64,000 nucleotides of DNA, from the NCBI GenBank assembly GCA_002862805.1, contig PKEA01000098.1, positions 1 to 64,000 on the forward strand, in the 5' to 3' direction. Made by a program: the position numbers and the translations under genes. Source of the DNA: Flavobacteriaceae bacterium. Lineage in GTDB: Bacteria; Bacteroidota; Bacteroidia; Flavobacteriales; Flavobacteriaceae. Under the pieces are notes generated by a model, which searched no databases, was not told the DNA's origin, and saw only the letters and a program-made list of their open reading frames with translations. Numbering within the stretch: the stretch's first letter is position 1; each line of letters begins with the position of its first letter. Positions 51,994 to 63,036 of this stretch are shown here, one piece after another.

Positions 51994-53355
51994 TTACCCA
52001 AACAATTCCCCAACCACATCTTCAATTTTCGAAACCAAAACCACTTTTATTTTCGTGTTTTTTAAGGAAATTTTATTGTGTTTTGAAACCAAAATAGAAG
52101 TAAATCCAAGTTTTTCAGCTTCTTGTATGCGTTGGTCAATTCTGTTAACTGGGCGTATTTCGCCCGAAAGTCCAACTTCACCTGCAAAACAAAATCCGTC
52201 TTCAATGGCAATGTCTTCATTAGACGATAAAATAGCAGCTACAACGGCTAAATCAATTGCTGTGTCTTCCACAGAAATTCCACCAGTAATGTTTAAAAAT
52301 ACATCTTTTGTACCTAAACGAAAACCAGCTCTTTTTTCTAAAACGGCCAATATCATGTTTAACCGTTTGGCATTATAACCTGTTGTGCTTCGTTGAGGTG
52401 TTCCATAAACTGCAGAGCTTACTAATGCTTGAATTTCGATCATTAACGGACGCATTCCTTCCAATGTACAAGCAATTGCGGTTCCTGATAAAGCTTCTTC
52501 TTTGTGGGAAATTAAAATTTCAGAAGGGTTTTCAACTTCGCGTAAACCACTTCCTAGCATTTCATAAATTCCTAGTTCTGCAGTTGATCCAAATCTGTTT
52601 TTTAATGAACGTAAAATTCGATATACATGATTTCTATCGCCTTCAAATTGTAAAACGGTATCTACCATGTGTTCCAAAATTTTTGGGCCAGCAATGGTTC
52701 CGTCTTTGGTAATGTGACCAATAAGTAATACTGGCGTATTCGTTTCTTTGGCAAATTTTATCAGCTCTGCCGTACATTCTCTAATTTGAGAAATGCTTCC
52801 GGCTGAAGATTCAATATAATCGGTATGTAAGGTTTGTATAGAGTCAATAATGACAATTTCAGGTTGCATTTCCTGAATTTGTTTAAATATATTTTGCGTT
52901 TTGGTTTCGGTAAGAATGTAACAATTGTCGCCATTTGGCGTAATTCTTTCCGCACGCATTTTTATTTGTTTCTGACTTTCTTCGCCCGAAACATATAAAG
53001 TTTTATAAGGTAATTTTAGAGAAATTTGAAGTAATAAGGTGCTTTTTCCAATTCCCGGTTCTCCGCCTAATAATATAAGAGAACCAGGCACAATTCCGCC
53101 ACCAAGAACTCTGTTTAATTCGTTATCATTAGTGTTTAAACGTATTTCTTGAGACGAATCTATTTCTTTAACTAAAAGCGGTTTTGAAGCTCTAGTTGTT
53201 GAATTAGAATCACTTTTCCATGCTTTTTTTTCTTCTTTTTGAATAATTTCTTCTACAATGGTATTCCATTCTTTACAATTGTGACATTGTCCTTGCCATT
53301 TTGAAAACGGTGTACCACAATTTTGACAAAAAAACGAAGTTTTAACTTTAGCCAT
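51994..53355 (-). CDS. radA: DNA repair protein RadA
   Basis: RadA is a hexameric RecA-like helicase that extends branches during recombination. The 453-residue protein has the zinc finger (CQNCGTPFSKWQGQCHNC), Walker A GGEPGIGKSTLLLQ, the RadA signature LKNRFGSTAELGIYEM and a Lon-like C-terminal domain (SVEDTAIDLAVVAAILSS). It is the last gene of the panC operon, 5 bp after the pseudo-esterase. Confidence 0.96.
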   Translation of the reverse strand: MAKVKTSFFCQNCGTPFSKWQGQCHNCKEWNTIVEEIIQKEEKKAWKSDSNSTTRASKPLLVKEIDSSQEIRLNTNDNELNRVLGGGIVPGSLILLGGEPGIGKSTLLLQISLKLPYKTLYVSGEESQKQIKMRAERITPNGDNCYILTETKTQNIFKQIQEMQPEIVIIDSIQTLHTDYIESSAGSISQIRECTAELIKFAKETNTPVLLIGHITKDGTIAGPKILEHMVDTVLQFEGDRNHVYRILRSLKNRFGSTAELGIYEMLGSGLREVENPSEILISHKEEALSGTAIACTLEGMRPLMIEIQALVSSAVYGTPQRSTTGYNAKRLNMILAVLEKRAGFRLGTKDVFLNITGGISVEDTAIDLAVVAAILSSNEDIAIEDGFCFAGEVGLSGEIRPVNRIDQRIQEAEKLGFTSILVSKHNKISLKNTKIKVVLVSKIEDVVGELFG

Positions 53356-53360
53356 AATTA

Positions 53361-54572
53361 TTATTCGCCTTCTTTTTTCTCGCCTTCTTCAACAGGTGCT
53401 GGTTCTGCATATTCTTCAACTTTAGATTTGTCTTGCTTGTTTTTTAAATCTTCAGAACGAGAAATCATAAAGTCCTTTGTTAATTCGCGTATTTCTTCTT
53501 TAGTAAATGCACTTTTATATTCTTTTGTAGCTTTTTTGTATTCACCCATTTTTTCATAGTACAATGCTTGGTGATAAACACTTAATGTTGTTTTTGGGTA
53601 ATTTTTTTCAGCATATTTTGATAATTCTTGTAATTCTGGGTACGCTTTGTTTTTTAAGATAGCGGCTTCAATTGCTTTAAAGTCAGTTAATCTTGGTTTA
53701 ATATCAATTCCTAGTTTTTCTTGTAAAGTTGTGTATTTGTCAATTAAATACTGCGCATAACCTTTGTCTAATGTTACAATTTTAGTTTGAAATTCGGTCA
53801 TAGAAATTGGTGCATAACCATCGAACATAAAATATAGAGCACTAGGAATAGCATTTGCAACTACTGAATAGTGAGTTGTTCCAATAATTTCTTCAGAGGC
53901 AAACTTGAATTTTGCATTAGGAATTGCTTTTACATTTTGGGTTAAAGTTAATGCTCTTTCCTTTAATTCGTCTTTATCTCCTTCAGCCATTGCTTGGTAA
54001 TAAAAAATTGGTTTTGAAATTAAAGCCAATCTTTCTGGAACTCTTTTTTCCATATCGAAAGCAAATTCTGGAGAAAGTGAAATATAACCATTAAAAACAG
54101 GATTGTCTTTGTATAGATATGAATTCATAAAACCTGCAGTAGTATCGTGACCTGCGATTACTCTAAAAGGTTGTGTTCTGTATTTTTTTTCAACGTAAGG
54201 CAATAATTCAATACCAATAAATTCAAAAAAACTAGCTCCAGTAGCAGTAGGAAAACCTGCTTCATCAAATTCACTATCTAAATATCTTGTTTCTCCATAA
54301 TTTTGAGGAATTGAAACGATAATCATTTCAGGTAAATCATCCCAATAATTACCGTATTTAAGAATTCCTTCAAACGGACTTAATAAATATTCACCATCTA
54401 ATAATACTAATACCGGATATTTTTTATCGGGAGAACTTTCATAAGTTGAAGGTAAAACAATAGTAAACTCTCTTGTTCCATTTAATTTTTTAGAGTCAAT
54501 TGATTCTGGAATACGTTGAGCAAAAGTGGTAATAGCACTTAAGAAAAGGATTAAAAACAATTTTGATTTCAT
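53361..54572 (-). CDS. Esterase-fold protein with changed nucleophile, plus helical tail
   Basis: The exported protein (signal LFLILFLSAITTFAQ) has an alpha/beta-hydrolase fold like enterochelin esterase/esterase D: YPVLVLLDGEYLL, IIVSIPQ and a nucleophile elbow. The elbow reads IAGHDTTAG, with Asp143 where Ser is expected (G-x-S-x-G). The catalytic His may lie in GTTHYSVV. It therefore is probably not a serine esterase. The last 130 residues are helical and TPR-like, with a Glu/Lys-rich end. It is in the panC-panD-UPF0104-radA operon. Confidence 0.8.
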   Translation of the reverse strand: MKSKLFLILFLSAITTFAQRIPESIDSKKLNGTREFTIVLPSTYESSPDKKYPVLVLLDGEYLLSPFEGILKYGNYWDDLPEMIIVSIPQNYGETRYLDSEFDEAGFPTATGASFFEFIGIELLPYVEKKYRTQPFRVIAGHDTTAGFMNSYLYKDNPVFNGYISLSPEFAFDMEKRVPERLALISKPIFYYQAMAEGDKDELKERALTLTQNVKAIPNAKFKFASEEIIGTTHYSVVANAIPSALYFMFDGYAPISMTEFQTKIVTLDKGYAQYLIDKYTTLQEKLGIDIKPRLTDFKAIEAAILKNKAYPELQELSKYAEKNYPKTTLSVYHQALYYEKMGEYKKATKEYKSAFTKEEIRELTKDFMISRSEDLKNKQDKSKVEEYAEPAPVEEGEKKEGE

Positions 54573-54613
54573 AAAAAAGATATATTGAATTATTAGAAGA
54601 CCAATATACTAAT

Positions 54614-55576
54614 TTATTTCTTTTTTGTTAGTGATGGAAGTATTAAAAAAGCAATTCCGCCTAAAAGAATAGTAATTATTAATTGTGAAGTCCAAACGAT
54701 CCATCCAAAAGCATTTCCCGCTTCTATTGGAATGTTGTATAAAAACAATATTTTAGCAATTAAAACAGGGAAAAAACCAAATCCACCATTGGTAAAGGCT
54801 ATTGTTAAACTTCCAATTACAAATGCGACTAATACTGCTCCAAATGAAATTACTTGAGTCTCTTCTAATGCAAAAATAATGGAGTAGAACATTAATACAT
54901 AAGTAAGCCAAATTAATAATGTTATTACAATGAAAGGTAGTTTATTTGGCATTTTAAAAACACTTAACGCACCGTCTGTAAGTCCAGAGATTTTCTGTTT
55001 TATGCATAAAACCCATTTCAATTTAGAGTAAATCATTAAATAAATTCCAATTAATGTAGAGATGACTCCGAGAATTAATAAAATGATTAATTTTTTTAAT
55101 GGAATGTATTCTAATAAAAAACTTTTAAGGGTGTTGAATTCTAAAACTACAGCTGTAAGTATAAAAATAATTAAAACAATGAAATCTATAATTCGTTCAG
55201 AAATAATAGTTCCAAAAGCTTTGTCGAAAGGAACTCCATCATATTTTGTTAGTAATGCGGCTCTAGAAAATTCACCAGACCTAGGAATGGTTAAATTTAA
55301 AAAATAACCTATACTTACAGCAATTAGGTTTAATTTGAAATTAGATTTATATCCTACGTATTCAAGAGTGTACTTCCATCGATAAGCTCTTAAAACATAT
55401 CCAGAGAAAGCTAAAAACCCAGAAATTATTACATATTTATAATTTGCACCTAATATTGAGTTTTTAAGTTTTTCTATTTGATCAGGTGTAAACGATTTAT
55501 AAGTATATATAATTAAAAAAACTCCCAATAACAATGGGAGCGCTATACTCAGAGTATTGTTTATTTTTTTTTTCAA
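54614..55576 (-). CDS. UPF0104 flippase-like membrane protein (LPG synthase TM-like)
   Basis: The 320-residue protein has about eight membrane helices and the LPG-synthase-TM-domain pattern: AFSGYVLRAYRWKYTLEY, LTIPRSGEFSRAALLTKYDGVPFDKAF and FTNGGFGFFPVLIAKIL. These are the marks of the UPF0104/flippase-like family. It starts 1 bp after panD. The natural substrate is not known; a lipid is likely. Confidence 0.87.
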   Translation of the reverse strand: MKKKINNTLSIALPLLLGVFLIIYTYKSFTPDQIEKLKNSILGANYKYVIISGFLAFSGYVLRAYRWKYTLEYVGYKSNFKLNLIAVSIGYFLNLTIPRSGEFSRAALLTKYDGVPFDKAFGTIISERIIDFIVLIIFILTAVVLEFNTLKSFLLEYIPLKKLIILLILGVISTLIGIYLMIYSKLKWVLCIKQKISGLTDGALSVFKMPNKLPFIVITLLIWLTYVLMFYSIIFALEETQVISFGAVLVAFVIGSLTIAFTNGGFGFFPVLIAKILFLYNIPIEAGNAFGWIVWTSQLIITILLGGIAFLILPSLTKKK

Positions 55577-55577
55577 A

Positions 55578-55928
55578 CTAGGTTAAAGAATTGTCTTTCT
55601 CGTTAGGAAAAACTAAACAAGGTTTGAATTTTTTTGCTTCTTCAAACTCTAAAGTTGCGTAAGAAATGATAATTATGATATCACCTCTATGAACTTTTCT
55701 TGCGGCCGGACCATTAAGTGTTATTTCTCCTGTGTTTCGAGGTCCTTTTATTGCGTAAGTTTCTAATCGTTCACCATTATTTATGTTTACGATTTGTACT
55801 TTTTCTCCTTCAATAATGTTGGATGCTTCCAATAACGCTTCGTCAATTGTAATGCTTCCGATGTAATTCAAATCAGCACCGGTAACGGTTACTCTATGAA
55901 TTTTTGATTTTACTACTTGAATATGCAT
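55578..55928 (-). CDS. panD: Aspartate 1-decarboxylase
   Basis: The enzyme makes beta-alanine for pantothenate. The 116-residue proenzyme cleaves itself before the Ser of YIGSITID to give the pyruvoyl group. The sequence starts [22 protein letters not shown] and contains [16 protein letters not shown], both typical. It is downstream of panC, so one operon makes both halves needed for pantothenate condensation. Confidence 0.96.
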   Translation of the reverse strand: MHIQVVKSKIHRVTVTGADLNYIGSITIDEALLEASNIIEGEKVQIVNINNGERLETYAIKGPRNTGEITLNGPAARKVHRGDIIIIISYATLEFEEAKKFKPCLVFPNEKDNSLT

Positions 55929-56001
55929 GGTGCAAAGTTAATTATTTCGAATAAATTAATTATTAATTTTTAATTAAATATAATTTTTTTAAATTGAACT
56001 G

Positions 56002-56853
56002 TTATTCTGTTAGAGATATGTTGTCGATTAGTCTTATTCCTTCAACATAAACTGCTATAAATGCTCTGTATTTTTTTGATTTATTTTTCCTTAAACAAGG
56101 TAGTAATTTTTCTTCGTCACTTATTTCAAAGTATTCAAGCTCAAAATAAGGATTTGTTTGGAAAGTTTTCTTAGCTAAGTTTAAAATCTCTTGTGCCGAT
56201 TTTGTTTTAAATAAAACTTTAGCTTTCTGTAAAAAGCTATAAATTATTGCTGCGTTTTGTCTTGTTTCTTTTGAAAGTCTTTCGTTTCTAGAACTCATTG
56301 CTAATCCGTTTGGTTCTCTTAGAATTTCACAACCTATAATTTTCACAGGTAGTTTTTCTTTAGAAACCATTTTTTTAACTATTTGAAGCTGCTGAAAGTC
56401 TTTTTCTCCAAAATAAGCCCTTGTTGGTTGTATGATTTCGAATAATTTTTTTACTATTGTTCCAACTCCATCAAAATGTCCTGGTCTATGTTTGCCTTCC
56501 ATTTGATTTTCTATTCCATCAAAGTTAAAGGCTGTAGATTCAATTTTTTTTTCGTAAATATCTTCTACCGAAGGTGCATATAAAATTATTTTATCGCTTA
56601 ATGTATTTATTTTTTCAATATCTTTTTCTAAGGTTCTTGGGTATTTCTTTAAGTCTTCACTATTGTTAAATTGTGTTGGGTTTACAAAAATACTTACAAC
56701 AGTTAATGCGTTGTTTTTTAAGGAGTTTTGTATTAAAGACAGGTGTCCAGAATGCAAAGCTCCCATTGTAGGAACAAAGCCAATTGTTTCAAAATCAGTA
56801 ATTTGCGAGTTTAAAAAATTTGTTAATTCTGATTTTCTATAGAAAACTTGCAT
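56002..56853 (-). CDS. panC: Pantothenate synthetase
   Basis: The enzyme joins pantoate and beta-alanine using ATP. The 283-residue protein has the nucleotidylyl-transferase motif PTMGALHSGHLSL, GEKDFQQLQIVKKM and the SSRNERLS motif. It is the first gene of the panC-panD-UPF0104-esterase-like-radA operon, with a -7 box just upstream, divergent from the glycogen synthase-like gene. Confidence 0.97.
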   Translation of the reverse strand: MQVFYRKSELTNFLNSQITDFETIGFVPTMGALHSGHLSLIQNSLKNNALTVVSIFVNPTQFNNSEDLKKYPRTLEKDIEKINTLSDKIILYAPSVEDIYEKKIESTAFNFDGIENQMEGKHRPGHFDGVGTIVKKLFEIIQPTRAYFGEKDFQQLQIVKKMVSKEKLPVKIIGCEILREPNGLAMSSRNERLSKETRQNAAIIYSFLQKAKVLFKTKSAQEILNLAKKTFQTNPYFELEYFEISDEEKLLPCLRKNKSKKYRAFIAVYVEGIRLIDNISLTE

Positions 56854-56877
56854 GAAAATTTGAGTTTATTTAAAGTG

Positions 56878-56885
56878 CAAACTTA
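56878..56885 (-). promoter_or_regulatory. -7 box TAAGTTTG for panC
   Basis: CAAACTTA on the plus strand gives a perfect TAnnTTTG on the minus strand, 24 bp before the panC ATG (56853). The -33 TTG is not evident. Confidence 0.6.
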
Positions 56886-56916
56886 CTATTTTAGTGGATA
56901 AATCCATAAATTTTTG

Positions 56917-56924
56917 TAATTTTG
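56917..56924 (+). promoter_or_regulatory. -7 box TAATTTTG for the glycogen synthase-like gene
   Basis: A perfect TAnnTTTG lies 37 bp before the ATG at 56962. With the panC box it forms a divergent promoter pair 31 bp apart; the upstream elements of the two would overlap, so the promoters could compete. Confidence 0.6.
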
Positions 56925-56961
56925 CGTGTTTTTTGAACTTAATACACAATTCAATATAATT

Positions 56962-57768
56962 ATGGAAGATAAGAGGATATTGTATGTATCATCTGAGGTG
57001 GTGCCTTATTTAGCGGAAAATGAAGTTTCTCTACAATCGTATGAATTTCCAAAAATGATTAACGATTTAGGAGGTCAAATTAGAATTTTTATGCCTAGAT
57101 ATGGGAATATTAATGAAAGAAGACATCAATTACATGAAGTAATCCGTTTATCAGGTATGAATCTTGTGGTTAATGATATGGATATGCCTTTAATTATTAA
57201 AGTTGCTTCTATACCTAAAGAAAGAATTCAAGTTTACTTTATTGATAATGACGAATATTTTAAACGAAAAGCAACTTTTACAGATGAGGAAGGGAATTTA
57301 TTTTCTGATAATGACGAAAGAGCAATATTTTTTGCAAAGGGAGTTGTTGAAACAGTGAAAAAATTAAATTGGGTTCCAGATGTAATTCATGTTCACGGAT
57401 GGATGGCGTCTTTATTACCTTTGTATCTAAAGCATTTCTATAAAAACGAAGGTATATTTGCTGAAACAAAAATTGTTACTTCGGTTTATGGTACTGGTTT
57501 TGAGGGGGAGTTAGATGGTGATTTAATAGATAAGGTTTGTTTTGATAATGTGTCAAAAGAAGATGCTAAATTGTTGGAAAGGCCGTCTTACAATAACTTA
57601 ATGAAGTTAACGGTTGATTATTCAGATGCTGTTATTGTTGGTTCAGAGGAGCTTTCTTCAGATTTAACAAAATATATAGAAAGTTCAGGTAAACCTTTTT
57701 TACCTTTCGCCAATAAAGAAGAAGTTCAAGAAAAATATACTAGTTTTTTAAAAAATCAAGTACTATAA
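56962..57768 (+). CDS. Glycogen/starch synthase-like protein, N-terminal domain only
   Basis: From ATG 56962 the protein has about 268 residues. It matches the N-terminal Rossmann domain of GT5 glycogen synthases: ILYVSSEVVPYLAENEVS, MPRYGNINERRHQLHEVIR, and PDVIHVHGWMASLLPLYLKH. The C-terminal ADP-glucose domain is absent; the protein ends after SDAVIVGSEELSSDL. This short form is common in Flavobacteriia, so it is probably not a broken gene, but its activity as a synthase is doubtful. Confidence 0.85.
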   Translation: MEDKRILYVSSEVVPYLAENEVSLQSYEFPKMINDLGGQIRIFMPRYGNINERRHQLHEVIRLSGMNLVVNDMDMPLIIKVASIPKERIQVYFIDNDEYFKRKATFTDEEGNLFSDNDERAIFFAKGVVETVKKLNWVPDVIHVHGWMASLLPLYLKHFYKNEGIFAETKIVTSVYGTGFEGELDGDLIDKVCFDNVSKEDAKLLERPSYNNLMKLTVDYSDAVIVGSEELSSDLTKYIESSGKPFLPFANKEEVQEKYTSFLKNQVL

Positions 57769-57783
57769 TTATTTAGTTACGTT

Positions 57784-59463
57784 ATGAAAAAGATTATTTT
57801 AGGTTTAACTGTTTTGCTATCAGTTACTTCATTAACATCATGTGATAAGGATTTTAATACAATTGGGTCTGATATTGTTGGTGGAAATCATTTTGATTTA
57901 GATAAAATTGATGTGCAGGTTTCTGTAGAAACAAAAATAACCGGCCCTGTCCAGTCAAATAATTTGCCAATTAATCATTTGGGTATTTATAGTGATCCAG
58001 CCTTCGGAATTACAAAAGCTCATTTTGTTAGTCAGTTAGAGTTAACTAGTGAAAATCCTATTATTGGAAATGCAGGTACTCAGGTTATTGATTCCGTTTA
58101 CATTTATATACCTTATTTTGTTGATTCAGATGAAACTGTTACCGACACTGATGGATCAAGTACCTTTGTTTTAGATTCTGTATACGGGTACAATGAAGAC
58201 GCTAAGTTTAAATTACATGTTTATGAAAACGGTTATTTTATAAGAAATTTTGATCCTACAGACAATTTTTTATCTGCTCAAAAATATTATACAAACGATA
58301 AAAATTCTAAAATTGATCCATTTAAAGGGTCTGTTCTTTTAAATAATAGTTCTGATTTGTCTCAAAACGAAGAATTTTTTGTTAGTAATAAAGAAATTGT
58401 TATTTATGAAACTGATGGGAATGGTAATTATGTTGATGAAGATGGAGTGTTGGTTGGTCAAAATGATAGAGTTGTAAAAGAAAGAAAGGATCCTGGTATT
58501 TGGTTGGATTTGAATAAGAGTTTTTTTGAACAAAAATTGTTTGGAACATCTGCCTCTGGTAAGTTATATAGCAATACAGTATTTAAGGACTTTTTTAGAG
58601 GATTACTTTTTGAGGTTGAAGAAATAACTCCTGGCGTTGGAACCCTTGCTACACTTGATTTTTCTAAAGCAGAGTTGAAGGTGTTGTATAAATCTGAGAA
58701 TACAATTACTAATACAGATGGTTCAACTAGTACTACAACTACAAGTAAAAATTTAACTTTGGGGCTTGGTTATAATGGAACTACTAGAACTGCTAATTGT
58801 ATTAACTTAATTGATTATGAATTTAGTAGTACGTATAATGCCGGATTAGCCGATACTAGCGGTGAAAATTTATACATAAAAGGTGGTAGTGGATCTGTGG
58901 TTTATATTGATATTCCCTTGTCGGATATTAATGCCTTAAGGGACAGAGATTTGTTGATAAATGAAGCTAACTTGGTTTTTTATATTAATACAACACAAAT
59001 GGGCGCCGCAACTCAATTTGAGCCTGAAAGAATTTATCTTTTTGATGCAACAAATAATACTCCTCTATTGGATTATTATTCAGATACCTCTACAAATTCA
59101 GATACTAAAAGAAATAAAAGTTCTTTTGGCGGTATTATAGAGAAAGATGATCAAGTCAATCCAAAAGGAATTAAATATAAAGTAAAAATAACAAATCATG
59201 TAAATAGAGTTTTAAATGGAGACTCTGATGAAAATGAAAACATAAGAATAGGTCTTGTTGTTACTGAGAATATAAATTTATATTCTAATGCTTTTGTAGC
59301 GGCTAATACCACTGATAGGGTGCCTTTTGGGCAAGTTATGAGTCCATTAGGAACTGTTTTATATGGTCCAAATAGTCCTGTTATATATACTGATCCTGAT
59401 ACTGGAGTCGATACTCCTTTAAAATTAAAACTTGAAATTTATTATACAGAACCTACAAACTAA
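57784..59463 (+). CDS. DUF4270 family lipoprotein
   Basis: The 559-residue protein has a lipobox (VTSLTSCD) and the DUF4270 features: FNTIGSDIVGGNHFDLDK, GIYSDPAFGITKAHFVSQLEL and VIDSVYIYIPYF. It is a beta-rich, Asp/Thr-rich surface lipoprotein. Function unknown. The gene lies 15 bp after the glycogen synthase-like gene and 11 bp before glmS, so the three are likely an operon; this neighbourhood suggests a cell-envelope polysaccharide connection, but that is a guess. Confidence 0.87.
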   Translation: MKKIILGLTVLLSVTSLTSCDKDFNTIGSDIVGGNHFDLDKIDVQVSVETKITGPVQSNNLPINHLGIYSDPAFGITKAHFVSQLELTSENPIIGNAGTQVIDSVYIYIPYFVDSDETVTDTDGSSTFVLDSVYGYNEDAKFKLHVYENGYFIRNFDPTDNFLSAQKYYTNDKNSKIDPFKGSVLLNNSSDLSQNEEFFVSNKEIVIYETDGNGNYVDEDGVLVGQNDRVVKERKDPGIWLDLNKSFFEQKLFGTSASGKLYSNTVFKDFFRGLLFEVEEITPGVGTLATLDFSKAELKVLYKSENTITNTDGSTSTTTTSKNLTLGLGYNGTTRTANCINLIDYEFSSTYNAGLADTSGENLYIKGGSGSVVYIDIPLSDINALRDRDLLINEANLVFYINTTQMGAATQFEPERIYLFDATNNTPLLDYYSDTSTNSDTKRNKSSFGGIIEKDDQVNPKGIKYKVKITNHVNRVLNGDSDENENIRIGLVVTENINLYSNAFVAANTTDRVPFGQVMSPLGTVLYGPNSPVIYTDPDTGVDTPLKLKLEIYYTEPTN

Positions 59464-59474
59464 ATTTATTATTT

Positions 59475-61322
59475 ATGTGTGGAATTGTTGGATATATTGG
59501 ACATAGGGATGCTTACCCTGTAATTATTAAAGGGTTGCATAGACTAGAGTATAGGGGTTATGATAGTGCAGGACTCGTTTTGTTTGATGGTGAAAAATTA
59601 AAACTATCTAAAACAAAAGGTAAAGTCTCTGACCTGGAGTTGATATGTGAAAAAGAAAACACTAAAATAGGTAAAGTAGGAATGGGGCATACACGTTGGG
59701 CTACTCATGGTGTTCCAAATGATGTAAATTCTCACCCTCATTTTTCAAATTCAGGTAAATTGGTAATTATTCATAATGGAATTATTGAAAATTATGAGCC
59801 AATAAAAAAGGAATTAATAAAAAGAGGTTATACTTTTAAATCTGATACTGATACTGAAGTCTTAATTAATCTTATTGAAGATGTTAAGAAAAAAGATAAT
59901 ATCGGTCTAGGTAAGGCTGTTCAGATAGCTCTTAATCAGGTAGTTGGCGCTTATGCGATTGCTGTTATAGATGTAGAAAAACCAAATGAAATTATCGCAG
60001 CTCGATTAGGTAGTCCATTAGCTATTGGTGTTGGTGAAGATGAATTTTTTGTTGCTTCAGACGCTTCTCCATTTATTGAATATACTTCAAATGCTATTTA
60101 TTTAGAAGATGAAGAAATGGCAATTATTAGACTTCATAAACCTATGAAGGTTCGAAAAATAAAAGATGATACTTTGGTTGATCCTTATATTCAAGAGCTG
60201 CAAATGAATTTGGAGCAAATTGAAAAAGGAGGTTACGACCATTTCATGATGAAAGAAATTTATGAACAACCGAGTGTAATTAAAGATACATATAGAGGTA
60301 GGCTTCTTGCAAATAAAGGAATTATTCGTATGGCTGGAGTTGAAGATAATCTTGAAAAATTCCTAAATGCCGATAGAATTATAATAATAGCTTGTGGTAC
60401 TTCATGGCACGCAGGTTTAGTTGCGGAATATGTAATTGAAGAGTTTGCTAGAATACCTGTTGAAGTTGAATATGCTTCAGAATTTAGGTATAGAAATCCT
60501 ATTATAAACAAAAATGATGTTGTAATTGCAATTTCTCAATCAGGGGAAACGGCAGATACTTTAGCTGCAATTAAGTTGGCTAAACAAAACGGAGCCTTTG
60601 TTTTTGGGGTTTGTAATGTAGTTGGTTCGTCAATTTCAAGAGAAACTCATGCAGGTGCTTATACACATGCTGGTCCTGAAATTGGTGTAGCGTCAACAAA
60701 AGCGTTTACAACTCAAATTACAGTATTAACTTTAATAGCATTACGATTAGCAAAAGCAAATGGTAAAATGTCTAATTCAAATTATCAAAGATATTTGTTA
60801 GAATTAGAAATGATGCCAGAAAAAGTTACTGAAGCGTTAAAATCAAATGATGTAGCTAAAGAAATTGCGTCTATTTATAAAGATTCGTCGAATTGTTTAT
60901 ATTTAGGAAGAGGATATAACTTTCCTGTTGCATTAGAAGGAGCTTTAAAATTAAAAGAAATTTCTTACATTCATGCTGAAGGTTATCCTGCTGCTGAAAT
61001 GAAACATGGTCCAATTGCTTTAATTGATGAGTCAATGCCTGTAGTTGTAATTGCTCCTAATCAAGGGCATTATGATAAGGTGGTTAGTAATATTCAGGAA
61101 ATTAAATCAAGAAGCGGAAAAATTATTGCTGTTGTTACCAAAGGTGATACACAAGTTAGAGCGTTAGCAGATCATGTAATAGAAATTCCTGAAGCAACAG
61201 AAGCTTTAACACCGTTGCTTACAACAATTCCATTACAATTATTATCATATCATATAGCAGTAATGCGAGAATGTAATGTAGATCAACCTCGTAATTTAGC
61301 TAAATCTGTTACAGTAGAATAA
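59475..61322 (+). CDS. glmS: Glutamine-fructose-6-phosphate aminotransferase (isomerizing)
   Basis: GlmS makes glucosamine-6-phosphate, the first step to UDP-GlcNAc for peptidoglycan and lipid A. The 615-residue protein begins MCGIVGYIGHRDAYPV with Cys2 as the glutaminase nucleophile, continues with GHTRWATHG and has two SIS domains (CGTSWHAGL; SQSGETADT; EGALKLKEISYIHAEGYPA). The C-terminal end is PRNLAKSVTVE. Length and motifs are complete. A terminator follows. Confidence 0.98.
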   Translation: MCGIVGYIGHRDAYPVIIKGLHRLEYRGYDSAGLVLFDGEKLKLSKTKGKVSDLELICEKENTKIGKVGMGHTRWATHGVPNDVNSHPHFSNSGKLVIIHNGIIENYEPIKKELIKRGYTFKSDTDTEVLINLIEDVKKKDNIGLGKAVQIALNQVVGAYAIAVIDVEKPNEIIAARLGSPLAIGVGEDEFFVASDASPFIEYTSNAIYLEDEEMAIIRLHKPMKVRKIKDDTLVDPYIQELQMNLEQIEKGGYDHFMMKEIYEQPSVIKDTYRGRLLANKGIIRMAGVEDNLEKFLNADRIIIIACGTSWHAGLVAEYVIEEFARIPVEVEYASEFRYRNPIINKNDVVIAISQSGETADTLAAIKLAKQNGAFVFGVCNVVGSSISRETHAGAYTHAGPEIGVASTKAFTTQITVLTLIALRLAKANGKMSNSNYQRYLLELEMMPEKVTEALKSNDVAKEIASIYKDSSNCLYLGRGYNFPVALEGALKLKEISYIHAEGYPAAEMKHGPIALIDESMPVVVIAPNQGHYDKVVSNIQEIKSRSGKIIAVVTKGDTQVRALADHVIEIPEATEALTPLLTTIPLQLLSYHIAVMRECNVDQPRNLAKSVTVE

Positions 61323-61324
61323 GA

Positions 61325-61359
61325 ATAAAAAAGCGAAATTTAAACATTTCGCTTTTTTA
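61325..61359 (+). terminator. Terminator after glmS
   Basis: AAAAAGCGAAAT pairs with ATTTCGCTTTTT around TTAAAC, then T-run. Confidence 0.92.
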
Positions 61360-61382
61360 TTAGAAAAAATTCAAAGAAATTA

Positions 61383-61414
61383 TTGCAAAATTGTTTTATA
61401 AAAAACTATCTTTG
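61383..61414 (+). promoter_or_regulatory. Promoter of atpD-atpC
   Basis: TTG at 61383-61385 and TATCTTTG at 61407-61414 are 21 nt apart, a full consensus match, 60 bp before the atpD ATG. The leader is about 53 nt. It fits independent transcription of the beta-epsilon locus. Confidence 0.85.
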
Positions 61415-61471
61415 CACACGGAAAAATATATGTTTTTTCCAACACTAAATAGCTATTAAATAAATACATAA

Positions 61472-62986
<1,515 letters not shown>

Positions 62987-63010
62987 TAAATTTGCAATTA
63001 ACAGTTGATG

Positions 63011-63036
63011 ATTGACAATTAATTATGATTGTCAAT
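63011..63036. repeat. Inverted repeat between atpD and atpC
   Basis: ATTGACAAT (63011-63019) pairs with ATTGTCAAT (63028-63036). The surrounding 60 bp are full of CAATTA/TAATTG variants that can fold in other ways. As with the atpA-atpG palindrome, an AT-rich repeat fills a gap between cotranscribed atp genes. Confidence 0.7.

Noticed and set aside
56962-57768. Glycogen synthase as a broken gene
   Set aside because: The protein ends with a normal stop after a complete domain, no C-terminal half follows in any frame, and short forms are usual in flavobacteria.
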